From Candidatus Parcubacteria bacterium (GTDB lineage Bacteria > Patescibacteriota > Minisyncoccia > Phycocordibacterales > UBA2100): a DNA stretch of 54,443 nucleotides. Shown piece after piece: positions 1-8,181 of this stretch (position 1 is its first letter; each line of letters opens with the position of its first letter). Location of the stretch: NCBI GenBank assembly GCA_003599295.1, contig QZJK01000014.1:1-54443 (forward strand), in the 5' to 3' direction. The notes under the pieces were generated by a model, which saw only the letters and a list, made by a program, of their open reading frames with translations, was not told the origin of the DNA and did no database searches. A program made the position numbers and the translations under genes.

Positions 1-1235
1 TGGCGCAAGATCTCTGAATGAGTGAGCTGTTACGCTTTCTTTGAATGGTGGCTGCTTCTAAGCCAACATCCTCATTGTCTGAGAAATCTCACCTCCTTCC
101 TTGCACTTAGTATGGATTTAGGGACCTTAGATTACGATCTGGGCTGTTTCCCTTGTGACGAATGGAGCTTCGCCCCCATCGTCTAACTGCCGCGCTGTAC
201 CTCTGGTATTCGGAGTTTGATAGGACCAGCGACCTTTCGGTCTGTCCGGTCCTTCCAGTGCTCTACCCCCAAAGGGAACACGCGACGCAAGCCCGAAAGC
301 TTTTTCGGAGAGAACCAGCTATTACCAGGTTCGATAAGCTTTTCACTCCAACCCACAAGTCATCCCAAGATGTTGCACAATCTACGGGTTCGGCCCTCCC
401 TCCTGATTTCTCAGAAGTTCAGCCTGCTCATGGGTAGCTCACCTGGCTTCGGGTCTGATACAAACGACAAACGCGCTATTCACACTCGCTTTCGCTGCGA
501 CTCCATCCGATAGGACTTAGTCAAGCCGTTTGCATCAACTCGTTGGCTCATTCTTCAATAGGCACGCCATGGCGGATTTGCACCCGCTCTGACTCCTTGT
601 AGACATGTGGTTTCAGTTCTATTTCACTCCCCTCACCGGGGTGCTTTTCACCTTTCCCTCGCGGTACTAGTTCACTATCGATCTGAAGAAGTATGTAGCC
701 TTACCAGTTAGTTCTGGCGAATTCACCCGAGCTATCCGTGTCTCGAGCTACTCAAGAACTACAGCCATAGAGATGCTTTGTTTTCGAATACGGGGCTATT
801 ACCCTCTGGGGCCGCGCTTCCCAGCGCGTTCTTCTAACTAAGCATTTTGTAACTCCACGCAAGCTTTCGCTTGCACGCTGTAGCCTTATAACCCCCATCC
901 CCAAAATCGTGCCGCCTTTTCAGACGTTACGATTTTGTGGCTGAGTTTGGGCTCCTCCCTTTTCGCTCGCCGCTACTAAGGGAATAACTATTGTTCTCTT
1001 TTCCTCTCGGTACTGAGATGTTTCACTTCCCGAGGTCTGCTCCATCAATCGTTTAAGTTGATGGTCATCGAGGTTTACTCGATGGGGTTGTCCCATTCGG
1101 AAATCTCCGGATCGCAGGTTGCTTAGCACCTCCCCGAAGCTTATCGCAGCTAAACCACGTCCTTCATCGCCTTCTTCAGTCTAGGCATCCACCACACGCC
1201 CTTACTCAGAACTCCCGCTAGGAATTCTGAGAACC
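1..1235 (-). rRNA. rrl: 23S rRNA, 5' portion (gene continues off the left edge)
   Basis: Reverse complement carries conserved LSU segments, e.g. 'gagtaagggcgtgtggtggatgcct' near 1180-1215 (5' end) and 'agcgtaacagctcactcattcagagatcttgcgcca' at 1-36. The 5' boundary is approximate. Confidence 0.95.
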
Positions 1236-1440
1236 GCGTATATCTCGTTGCGTCTACAACACAACAAGATGCTTTCATTTTCATTTTTTGCTCGGCCCGC
1301 TTTCGCGGACCAATTTTTCCTGCATTCCAATCCGGAGACTTTTAACCGGATTGAAACGTTGTTGATTCACACGAACTCTAATCGAGTTCGTGCTTTGTTT
1401 TTCATGTCGCTCTTCAGTTTTCAACGAGCAACATACGGGT

Positions 1441-1465
1441 AAGAAAAAAGCCGCTTGAAAGCGGC
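1441..1465 (-). terminator. Rho-independent terminator between the nucleotidyltransferase gene and 23S
   Basis: Minus strand GCCGCT-TTCA-AGCGGC followed by TTTTTTCTTA. Confidence 0.6.
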
Positions 1466-1596
1466 CACGCGAGCAGAGCAAAACTCGGCTACGTGCGCCA
1501 CTTTTTTCGTCTAATTCCGAACACCATATGTACGCGCAGTATATGCGAGGGGCATTCTAATGTCAAACTAGAATGGGGAAATTCCCGATACCGGCC

Positions 1597-2298
1597 TCAA
1601 ATACTCATTTTCTTCAGCATTTCAGCCGCAAAAACGAGGTCTTTAGGCGAAGTTATCTGTATCCATTTGTCAGTAAACACGGGCTCAAAGGGGATACCGA
1701 GCGACTGCGAGGCGGCAACAACGGTCTGCGGCAGGCCGAATTCAAGGCTTCCCGGTTGCTTCGGGATAAGTGGCGCAGAGAAGAGCCGCGTGTCGAGCAC
1801 ATAGAGATTCGTGCTCGCAATACCCTTCTCTTTGTGTTTATCTCCCTCGACTATCTGCGATATGAGGCCGTCGTCTCCCACTTCGACACTCCCTGCGCGG
1901 TGCATCTCCGTTATTTCCTGGACCAAAAGCCTCCATCCGGAATATGGCGCGATGCATCGCTCGACGTCTTCTTTCGCATAGATGTCATCGCCCATCATGA
2001 CTACAAAGCGGTCTTTCAAGACGGGCTCCGCGGACCACAATGCACCTGCCGTACCGTTGAGATCCTTTTGTTCCACATACGTAATGCGTTTGCCAGCGCG
2101 CGCGGCGCCGAAATGCTTTTGCACGACGTCTTTAAGGTAGCCGACGATAATGACGACTTCGTCGACTTCTTCGGGAAGTGCCGCGATTTTGTACTCAAGA
2201 AGCGGCTTCCCTCCCACATCAAGCATCGGTTTCGGTACGGAACTGGTCAGTTCCATCATGCGCGTGCCGCGCCCTGCCGCTAAAATAACGCATTGCAT
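1597..2298 (-). CDS. Sugar-phosphate nucleotidyltransferase (NTP_transferase family)
   Basis: ORF with 'MQCVILAAGRGTRM...SSVPKPMLDVGGKPLLEYKI'. Start moved to the internal Met because TACAAT lies 7 nt upstream of it. Confidence 0.88.
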   Translation of the reverse strand: MQCVILAAGRGTRMMELTSSVPKPMLDVGGKPLLEYKIAALPEEVDEVVIIVGYLKDVVQKHFGAARAGKRITYVEQKDLNGTAGALWSAEPVLKDRFVVMMGDDIYAKEDVERCIAPYSGWRLLVQEITEMHRAGSVEVGDDGLISQIVEGDKHKEKGIASTNLYVLDTRLFSAPLIPKQPGSLEFGLPQTVVAASQSLGIPFEPVFTDKWIQITSPKDLVFAAEMLKKMSI

Positions 2299-2340
2299 TC
2301 CGGCAATTGTATCCTGTGTACCGGTAGATACGCAAAACAC

Positions 2341-2367
2341 AAACGCCCGCTTTTGGAGCGGGCGTTT
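2341..2367. terminator. Strong GC-rich hairpin, probable terminator
   Basis: AAACGCCCGCT-TTTG-GAGCGGGCGTTT. Confidence 0.6.
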
Positions 2368-2388
2368 GCATGAACGGGAAAGTCTTTG

Positions 2389-3081
2389 TTATCCGCGACC
2401 GTGTGCGACTTCCGAGCGAACCTTCTCTATCGCGCGCGCCGCAGCCTCTTTGCCGCCAAGCCCGAAGGCAAGACCGAACGCAAGAGATATTGCGACGACT
2501 AGGCCTGTGAAAAGCGTCTGCACGAATTCCGTTGCAATGCCGAGCTGGTTGAGTATCGCCATGATAGCGAATACCCATATCGCCCATTTGGCGACGCTGC
2601 CCGCCAGTTCCCCCGTTTTGGCGCCCGCCGCGCGAGCAGAGCTCGCGACAATGTTCCTCACAGTCTCCGCGACGATAGCCGCAAGGATGAGGATGAGAAC
2701 AGCAACAATGACCTGTGGGAGGTAGAGAAGTACTACCTGCTGCAGGAAGATGGTGACCTGATTCAGGCCGAGGACGTCGAGCGCCGCCACAAGAAAGACG
2801 ATGACGGTGAACCACTGGACGAGTGTCCCTAGAAATGCCCCGACATTCAGGTTGAATCCTGCTTCCCGAGCCATTTCATTGAGACCCGCCGCCTTCAGGG
2901 CGTCGTCAACGCGCAGGATCTTCACGACCTGGTCTACGACGCGGTACAGGACAACCCCTACTATCCAGCCGATGATGAAAATGATGATGGCTGCAAGAAT
3001 CGAGGGTATGAACTGAACGACGGCGTACCACAGGTCGCTGAACGACTGCTGGAGCACGTTCGCCGATTGCGAAATTATCAT
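2389..3081 (-). CDS. MscS-like small-conductance channel family / conserved TM-helix membrane protein
   Basis: ORF of 230 aa, several hydrophobic helices, 'SLAFGLAFGLGGKEAAARAIEK' motif typical of the TM_helix/MscS-like family. Confidence 0.75.
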   Translation of the reverse strand: MIISQSANVLQQSFSDLWYAVVQFIPSILAAIIIFIIGWIVGVVLYRVVDQVVKILRVDDALKAAGLNEMAREAGFNLNVGAFLGTLVQWFTVIVFLVAALDVLGLNQVTIFLQQVVLLYLPQVIVAVLILILAAIVAETVRNIVASSARAAGAKTGELAGSVAKWAIWVFAIMAILNQLGIATEFVQTLFTGLVVAISLAFGLAFGLGGKEAAARAIEKVRSEVAHGRG

Positions 3082-3238
3082 GTTTTAGCAAGTTAACTTG
3101 TAAGTTTTATAACGGTTTTCGACCCCTTATGACATTCATGATAGCACCCTGCCTCCCCCGTAGAGCGGGCTCCACGGTTTGATGTGGATACGGAAAAAAG
3201 ACCAAAAAGGCCTTATTCTTAGCAACGAATGCCGAGGA

Positions 3239-3862
3239 TTACAGGAGGCGGGCCCGGTCGAGGAGGACGAGGTGCGGATAATCCAGGGTGTCACGGATGA
3301 GGCGGTCTTGAACGGTGAGCCGGTAGCGGAATTCCGGCGTAGAGAATGCGGCGTAGCGTATCTCACGGCCGAATTGCGGTTCCAGGGCCTTTATTGCGCG
3401 CTCTAATCTCCCTTCTTCGAGAGCCTCGCCGGCGATGATGATGTCAACGGGCCGGCTCGGATCTCCCAAGAAAGAGCCCGAGAGGATGACGGCGGCAATT
3501 CTTCCCGTCCTTTTGAGCGAATCCACGATGTTTCCGTACTTCACGGGTGATATCTCGTGCACGAAGAGCGAGATGGCGCGCGCGTATTTGAATTCTTCGT
3601 TAAAGACCCATGCATGCTCTTTTTGTTTGCCGTGCACGGTCTTCTTTGTCTTGTTGGCAAGCGTTATTGCTATCTTTCCCTCTTTGAGAACACCCAATTG
3701 TTCAAGCGTGCGTATCTCGCGGCTCGCAAGATTCGCCGCGACGCCCGCCCTCTTCGCCGCGCGGGCGAGCGTGAACGGCTCCGAAGGTGAGAAAACGAAG
3801 ACTCGCAGTATCCGTGCTCGCGGCACGCTTCCGAGTATCTCTGCGAGAAAGTCGTCCGACAT
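3239..3862 (-). CDS. Winged-helix protein with C-terminal nucleotidyltransferase-like region
   Basis: ORF 'MSDDFLAEILGSVPRARILRVFVFSPSEPFTLARAAKRAGV..' with HTH and 'VILSGSFLGDPSRPVDIIIAG'. Start at the internal Met; TATGAT lies 6 nt upstream. Confidence 0.65.
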   Translation of the reverse strand: MSDDFLAEILGSVPRARILRVFVFSPSEPFTLARAAKRAGVAANLASREIRTLEQLGVLKEGKIAITLANKTKKTVHGKQKEHAWVFNEEFKYARAISLFVHEISPVKYGNIVDSLKRTGRIAAVILSGSFLGDPSRPVDIIIAGEALEEGRLERAIKALEPQFGREIRYAAFSTPEFRYRLTVQDRLIRDTLDYPHLVLLDRARLL

Positions 3863-3951
3863 GCCGGCATCATAGTGCATTTTGACAGGCAAGCCAATTT
3901 CTATACTCTTGCCCTAGGCACCTTCGAGCCAGGCCGCAGAGGAGATCCACC

Positions 3952-4374
3952 ATGAAAGCAAAGGTGTGGAAAGTCCCTGTCCTGACGGCGGGACAGTACG
4001 CGTACTTGGTGAAATTCCGCACACGTTTGCCGATCGGAGGTTCGACCCCGGAGATCACTGACATTTTCTTCGTCACAGAGGTCGAAGAGCCTCTGAAGTA
4101 CCGAGGGGCACTTCTTGGTACGGACGGTGTGTGTCGTTTGGTGTGCGTCCACAATAACAACGGCGCGTATCACCTCAAACGGAGATACAAAGGCGAGGAG
4201 AACGTCATCCACTATGACCTCATGCAGGTCTTCAGCGAAAGGCGTGCATTGGCATTCATTTGTGGGGTCGAGGAAACGATACGTGATGATGCGAGAAAAG
4301 CCGCGGAGCTTGTAGACAAGTTCCAACGCGCGAAGCTCATGTTCCTCACCGCCTCCAGGACCTTTCGGGTGTAG
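3952..4374 (+). CDS. Orphan hypothetical protein, 140 aa
   Basis: ORF with strong SD (gaggagatccaccATG), upstream TTGACA-16-TACTCT and a strong terminator just after. Confidence 0.75.
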   Translation: MKAKVWKVPVLTAGQYAYLVKFRTRLPIGGSTPEITDIFFVTEVEEPLKYRGALLGTDGVCRLVCVHNNNGAYHLKRRYKGEENVIHYDLMQVFSERRALAFICGVEETIRDDARKAAELVDKFQRAKLMFLTASRTFRV

Positions 4375-4392
4375 GGCTCACCCGATAGCGAA

Positions 4393-4433
4393 AATCACCG
4401 CCGCGCCTATGGTGCGGCGGTGATTCCTTTTTA
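4393..4433 (+). terminator. Rho-independent terminator of the 140-aa gene
   Basis: AATCACCGCCGC...GCGGCGGTGATT followed by CCTTTTTAT. Confidence 0.85.
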
Positions 4434-4516
4434 TATCAATATCAAGTTGACAAGGGTGAATGAAAAAGTAAAGTCCCCAGAGTCGCAAATGGCTGCAATC
4501 GTGAGGAGGGTCCGCA

Positions 4517-4738
4517 ATGACTAGGACATTCGCATTGATGGCTGCGTGTCTGCTTTCGACGCAAGCGTTCGCCCAGACGCAGGGGTACGAACCCGGCGAC
4601 ATGCAATCGCGGGCTGTCGAGATCTGCCGCGAGCTCTATCCCAACACCCCCTACATGAAGTCGACGGTCAGTACCTACGTCTCGAACGGCGAGGCGTCGC
4701 TGACAATCACCTGCTACTACAAGGTGGAAAAGAAGTAG
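4517..4738 (+). CDS. Small secreted orphan protein, 73 aa
   Basis: Signal peptide 'MTRTFALMAACLLSTQAFA', SD gaggaggg, promoter TTGACA-16-TAAAGT around 4450, terminator downstream. Confidence 0.75.
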   Translation: MTRTFALMAACLLSTQAFAQTQGYEPGDMQSRAVEICRELYPNTPYMKSTVSTYVSNGEASLTITCYYKVEKK

Positions 4739-4761
4739 CCGTCGAGAGCTCGGCGATATGC

Positions 4762-4792
4762 AGAAAGCCCGGCGCTATGCGCCGGGCTTTCT
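4762..4792. terminator. Bidirectional terminator (73-aa gene / rplL)
   Basis: AGAAAGCCCGGCGC-TAT-GCGCCGGGCTTTCT. Confidence 0.8.
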
Positions 4793-4828
4793 CTCTTTCT
4801 CCCGACCCCTCTCGCGCAGGAGGCAAAG

Positions 4829-5212
4829 TTACTTGAGAGTAACTTTGCCTCCTGCTTCCTCTATCTTTTTCTTCCACTCTTCCGCCTGCTCTTTCTTCAC
4901 GTTCTCTTTGAGCATCGCAGGAGCGCCTTCGACGAGGTCCTTGGCTTCCTTCAATCCCAAAGCGAGCACTTCCTTCACGACTTTGATGACGGCGATTTTC
5001 TGCTCGCCTGCCGCCGTGAGTTCTACGTTGAACTCGCTCTTCTCTTCCGCCGCCGCGCCGCCCGCTGCCGGGCCTGCCGCTGCAACTGCTGTCGCGGATA
5101 CTCCCCACTTTGTTTCTATCGCCTTCACGAGCGCATTCAATTCGAGCACGGTCATTTTCTCGACCGAGTCGATGATTGCCTGCGCCGCCGGCGAAATTGT
5201 GTCTTCTGACAT
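4829..5212 (-). CDS. rplL: Ribosomal protein bL12 (L7/L12)
   Basis: Acidic/Ala-rich ORF ending '[18 protein letters not shown]', with '[21 protein letters not shown]'. Confidence 0.97.
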   Translation of the reverse strand: MSEDTISPAAQAIIDSVEKMTVLELNALVKAIETKWGVSATAVAAAGPAAGGAAAEEKSEFNVELTAAGEQKIAVIKVVKEVLALGLKEAKDLVEGAPAMLKENVKKEQAEEWKKKIEEAGGKVTLK

Positions 5213-5218
5213 ATGTGT

Positions 5219-5710
5219 TTAATTCTTAATCTTCGCGACCTCGCTAAGAGCTATCGCAAAGCGCTGTATCGGACTGTTAATGATGTTCGCGAACATACCG
5301 CGGAGAGCCTGCATCGAAGGAATCGTCGCGATGACCTGCATTTCTGCTTGTCCGATGAGTTTCCCTTCGAAGATGCCTCCGAGTATCGTCAGTTTGTCTT
5401 TGAGCTTCGTGCCGAATCCGTGGATGAGGCGCGCAGGTGCCGTCGCATCATCGCCGCTCGCCCACGCGACTGCGACTTCGCCTTTAAGCGGCATATCGTC
5501 GTGCTTGTGACCAAGCTTGTCGAGCGCGCGCTTGATGAGCGTTTTCTTCGCGACGAAATACGAGACACCGTCGCCGCGAAGACTTCGGCGCATTGCTGAT
5601 TCTTCAGCGACAGAGACGCCCGTGAAATGCACGAAGACCGCAGATGCGGCCTTCAAGCCGTCCTCGAGTTTTTCAACTATCGCCGCTTTTTGTTCTTTCG
5701 TCTTTGCCAT
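5219..5710 (-). CDS. rplJ: Ribosomal protein uL10
   Basis: ORF 'MAKTKEQKAAIVEKLEDGLKAASAVFVHFTGVSVAEESAMRR', upstream of rplL. Confidence 0.95.
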   Translation of the reverse strand: MAKTKEQKAAIVEKLEDGLKAASAVFVHFTGVSVAEESAMRRSLRGDGVSYFVAKKTLIKRALDKLGHKHDDMPLKGEVAVAWASGDDATAPARLIHGFGTKLKDKLTILGGIFEGKLIGQAEMQVIATIPSMQALRGMFANIINSPIQRFAIALSEVAKIKN

Positions 5711-5724
5711 GACAAAAACTGCTT

Positions 5725-5800
5725 ATTGTTTCTAACAGGCTGGAAGTACGACCTCGGCAGGACTGACGCTCTTTCGAGCTGCCCGCTGTCTTTAGCCTGA
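5725..5800 (-). ncRNA. L10 leader (autoregulatory r-protein leader)
   Basis: Minus strand 'aaagacagcgggcagctcgaaagagcgtcagtcctgccgaggtcgta' matches the classical L10 leader arrangement (AGACAGCGGG ... CCUGCCGAGGU) upstream of rplJ. Confidence 0.85.
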
Positions 5801-5807
5801 TTGGGGC

Positions 5808-5835
5808 ATTCTACGCATATAGGGCCCAGAGTCAA
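5808..5835 (-). promoter_or_regulatory. rplJL promoter
   Basis: TTGACT (5830-5835), 16-bp spacer, TAGAAT (5808-5813) on the minus strand. Confidence 0.7.
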
Positions 5836-5854
5836 CCTTTTAGCCCTAACTCAT

Positions 5855-5882
5855 TGACTTTTCATGTAATTATGCTACCATT
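5855..5882 (+). promoter_or_regulatory. Promoter of the 84-aa orphan gene, divergent from rplJL
   Basis: TTGACT-16-TACCAT with extended -10 (TGCTACCAT). Confidence 0.6.
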
Positions 5883-5928
5883 TTTGTCGACAGGTGGCGT
5901 CTGGCACAAATTCGAAAGGAGGCCGGCC

Positions 5929-6183
5929 ATGACGTTGGTCTACATTCCCCCAACAGCAGAAAAAGTCGCTCAAATGAGGTTTTTCATTGATGAGCGGTTC
6001 GCTGATGTGGGCGATTGCTCTTTCACAACCATGCGTAGCGTCGCGCACGACGCCCTCGATCACTTGTTGGCGGGACGACTACTCGCCGCCAACGTTGGAC
6101 TCACGAAATTGGGTCCTGAGGGGGCACGCGACGTTCGCAACGAGTTTTGTCGGCTCGGCATCGAGTTAGAGCCGGCACCGTAA
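5929..6183 (+). CDS. Small orphan protein, 84 aa
   Basis: Start at 'gaaaggaggccggccATG' (MTLVYIPPTAEKVAQ...); terminator downstream. Confidence 0.7.
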   Translation: MTLVYIPPTAEKVAQMRFFIDERFADVGDCSFTTMRSVAHDALDHLLAGRLLAANVGLTKLGPEGARDVRNEFCRLGIELEPAP

Positions 6184-6240
6184 CACGGCAGCAAGAGAAC
6201 GGGAGACTGGTTTTCGCGTACTCCCGCGAGCTGTACGTGG

Positions 6241-6280
6241 GCGCTGGACGGAAACTTCTATCCGTCCAGCGCTTTACTCT
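6241..6280 (+). terminator. Terminator of the 84-aa gene
   Basis: GCGCTGGACGGA-AACTTCTA-TCCGTCCAGCGC then TTTACTCTTT. Confidence 0.8.
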
Positions 6281-6318
6281 TTCAGTCTTTCATCTCACTT
6301 GCATTTTGGAGGCAAGAA

Positions 6319-6582
6319 ATGAAAGGAATTAAGCGGAAGGCCGAAAGTAAATACGCCCCCACTGGAGAGGAGTGGCGGCGGATTGAGGCGGGCATCGCTG
6401 GCGGCCAGTTCCCCAACAAACAGGAACAAAGGCATGCCCGAGATGCACTGCGGGCCATCAGCCGGTACGATACTGGCTCTGCATGGCTCCATGTCGGAAA
6501 CCTCTCCACCGAGGGGAGAGCCGAGCTCAACAAAATCCTCGATACATTGGGATTCGAGCTCGATATCCCGAACGGGAAATGA
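6319..6582 (+). CDS. Small orphan protein, 87 aa, possible paralog of the 5929-6183 product
   Basis: SD ttttggaggcaagaaATG; ORF 'MKGIKRKAESKYAPTGEEWRRIEAGI...'. Confidence 0.7.
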   Translation: MKGIKRKAESKYAPTGEEWRRIEAGIAGGQFPNKQEQRHARDALRAISRYDTGSAWLHVGNLSTEGRAELNKILDTLGFELDIPNGK

Positions 6583-6606
6583 CGAGGGTAGCCCTCGTCA
6601 AACGAT

Positions 6607-6643
6607 ACGCCGGCGGCCCCTAGGCCCCGGCGTTCTACTTTTT
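6607..6643 (+). terminator. Terminator of the 87-aa gene
   Basis: ACGCCGG...CCGGCGT followed by TCTACTTTTTA. Confidence 0.65.
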
Positions 6644-6796
6644 ACTCTCAAGCATTGTTTCTATAGCCGCGGCGGTTTGCTCCTCCGCGCTTTTTGATAC
6701 CTCGTAGCTGTTCACCGCAAACGTGACGATGAAGCTCACGCTGATGAACATGAGAAAGCCAATGGTGAACCTAAGAAATGAGCCGGTAGAACTCAT
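6635..6796 (-). CDS. Small single-TM protein, 53 aa (below the supplied ORF-track cutoff)
   Basis: Manual translation: MSSTGSFLRFTIGFLMFISVSFIVTFAVNSYEVSKSAEEQTAAAIETMLESKK*. TATACT lies 7 nt upstream of ATG. Confidence 0.5.
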   Translation of the reverse strand: MSSTGSFLRFTIGFLMFISVSFIVTFAVNSYEVSKSAEEQTAAAIETMLESKK

Positions 6797-6888
6797 AGAG
6801 AAAAGTATACATTGTGAAATTGCTCTGCATACGGCCCGTGGCCGTACTTCACAGGGTATATCGTATATAAAGTATATAGTATAAGGGT

Positions 6889-7689
6889 ATGGAAGCGGGT
6901 CGGAAGAAAGCGCTTACGTCTCTCCTTGCTCTTCTTTTTATATTCCTGCCTGTCTTTTCTTCCGCTCAAACGATTGAGGCCGGCTTTCCGTCGCAATCCG
7001 TTTGGGTATCTAACGCAAAGCCAACGGTCGGAGACACCGTCGAGATATTCACGGTCGTCTACAACGGGAGCGACGAGAAGCTCGGCGGCACCGTCGTATT
7101 CACCGTCGACGGTGAGAGGGTCGGCGCGAAAGAGTTCGAGCTTGCCGAAGGCACGAGCGCTCTTGTGTCGGTAGCGTGGAAAGTGAGCGCCGGCGAGCAT
7201 AGGGTCGCAGCAGCTATCGAGGACACCTCGAGAGAACTCGCACAAAAAGAAACCGCTGCTATTACCATCACTGTTGCCGAGCCGCCACCTCGCCCACCTC
7301 TTGTGAATGCCGCGGTGACGGCATCAGAGGTGCTATCGAACGCCGCGCAGGCGGCAACGCCCGTCGTCGTGGAAGTCGCGAACACCGCATACCAACTCAT
7401 CGAACACTTACGCAAAGATGCTATTTCGCGTCTTGAGCGTGTGTCTTCCCCTTCTCCTTCCGCTTCCGCACAGGGAGGGCAAGGAACAATACTCGGCACT
7501 TCGACGAACACAAGCACATCCGAGAACATACCCTCGTCGCTTTCGCAAATGAAGCAAGTCGCGGCAGCCGCCGCTCTTTTCGCCCTAAACTCGAAAGAGG
7601 TCTTCTATCCGCTTTTTCTTCTTTCCCTTTTCGGTCTTCTCTATCTCCTCTTCCGCTGGGCAACCAAGCGCCCACGGGTTCGGTACTGA
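6889..7689 (+). CDS. Secreted Ig-like/CARDB-like protein with C-terminal TM anchor
   Basis: Signal peptide, 'SVWVSNAKPTVGDTVEIFTVVYNGSDEKLGGTVVFTVDGE', C-terminal hydrophobic segment plus basic tail. TATAGT lies 8 nt before ATG. Confidence 0.75.
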   Translation: MEAGRKKALTSLLALLFIFLPVFSSAQTIEAGFPSQSVWVSNAKPTVGDTVEIFTVVYNGSDEKLGGTVVFTVDGERVGAKEFELAEGTSALVSVAWKVSAGEHRVAAAIEDTSRELAQKETAAITITVAEPPPRPPLVNAAVTASEVLSNAAQAATPVVVEVANTAYQLIEHLRKDAISRLERVSSPSPSASAQGGQGTILGTSTNTSTSENIPSSLSQMKQVAAAAALFALNSKEVFYPLFLLSLFGLLYLLFRWATKRPRVRY

Positions 7690-7774
7690 AAGAGCTCAAA
7701 GACTCTTGAATTTGATTGTGTAGACAGTTCCGCCCCAATCCCAATATTAGCTTATAGGTTAAGTATTGGGATGT

Positions 7775-8164
7775 TTAACTAATCTTTGACATGAACGAGG
7801 GCGAAAACTTATTGAAAGCTTTACGCGCAATTAACCCTACTAACAAGCCTCCAATTGGGACCAAAATAAGCCCTGTCAAACTGGTTATTGTCATACCTAA
7901 ATAAAGTGGCCAGATAAAAATCGGGAGAACAAAAATCGCTAACCACCAATATTTACCAGTACCCCCCAAAGAAAATAATAAGAACGGCACCAGAAACAAA
8001 TAACTCAAAACGAAGCCTACGTATGGCGTAAAGCCAATCGATGGGAAGTTTGCTGAGCATTGCCCTGAGACACCACAATATAATGCTCCGACATTCACAG
8101 ATAGAAGATATGCTGCAAAAACTGAGAAAACAATGCACGAAAAATTGCGAAAGAGATTTTTCAT
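7775..8164 (-). CDS. Multi-pass membrane protein, 129 aa, unknown
   Basis: ORF with several hydrophobic segments. Confidence 0.5.
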   Translation of the reverse strand: MKNLFRNFSCIVFSVFAAYLLSVNVGALYCGVSGQCSANFPSIGFTPYVGFVLSYLFLVPFLLFSLGGTGKYWWLAIFVLPIFIWPLYLGMTITSLTGLILVPIGGLLVGLIARKAFNKFSPSFMSKIS

Positions 8165-8181
8165 ATGACCAACAGAAATTA

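Noticed and set aside
162-513. ORFs in 1-1235 (e.g. 162..437, 217..513, 920..1129)
   Set aside because: They lie in 23S rRNA sequence.
1573-2725. Plus-strand ORFs 1573..2283 and 2150..2725
   Set aside because: Antisense shadows of clearly coding nucleotidyltransferase and MscS-like genes.
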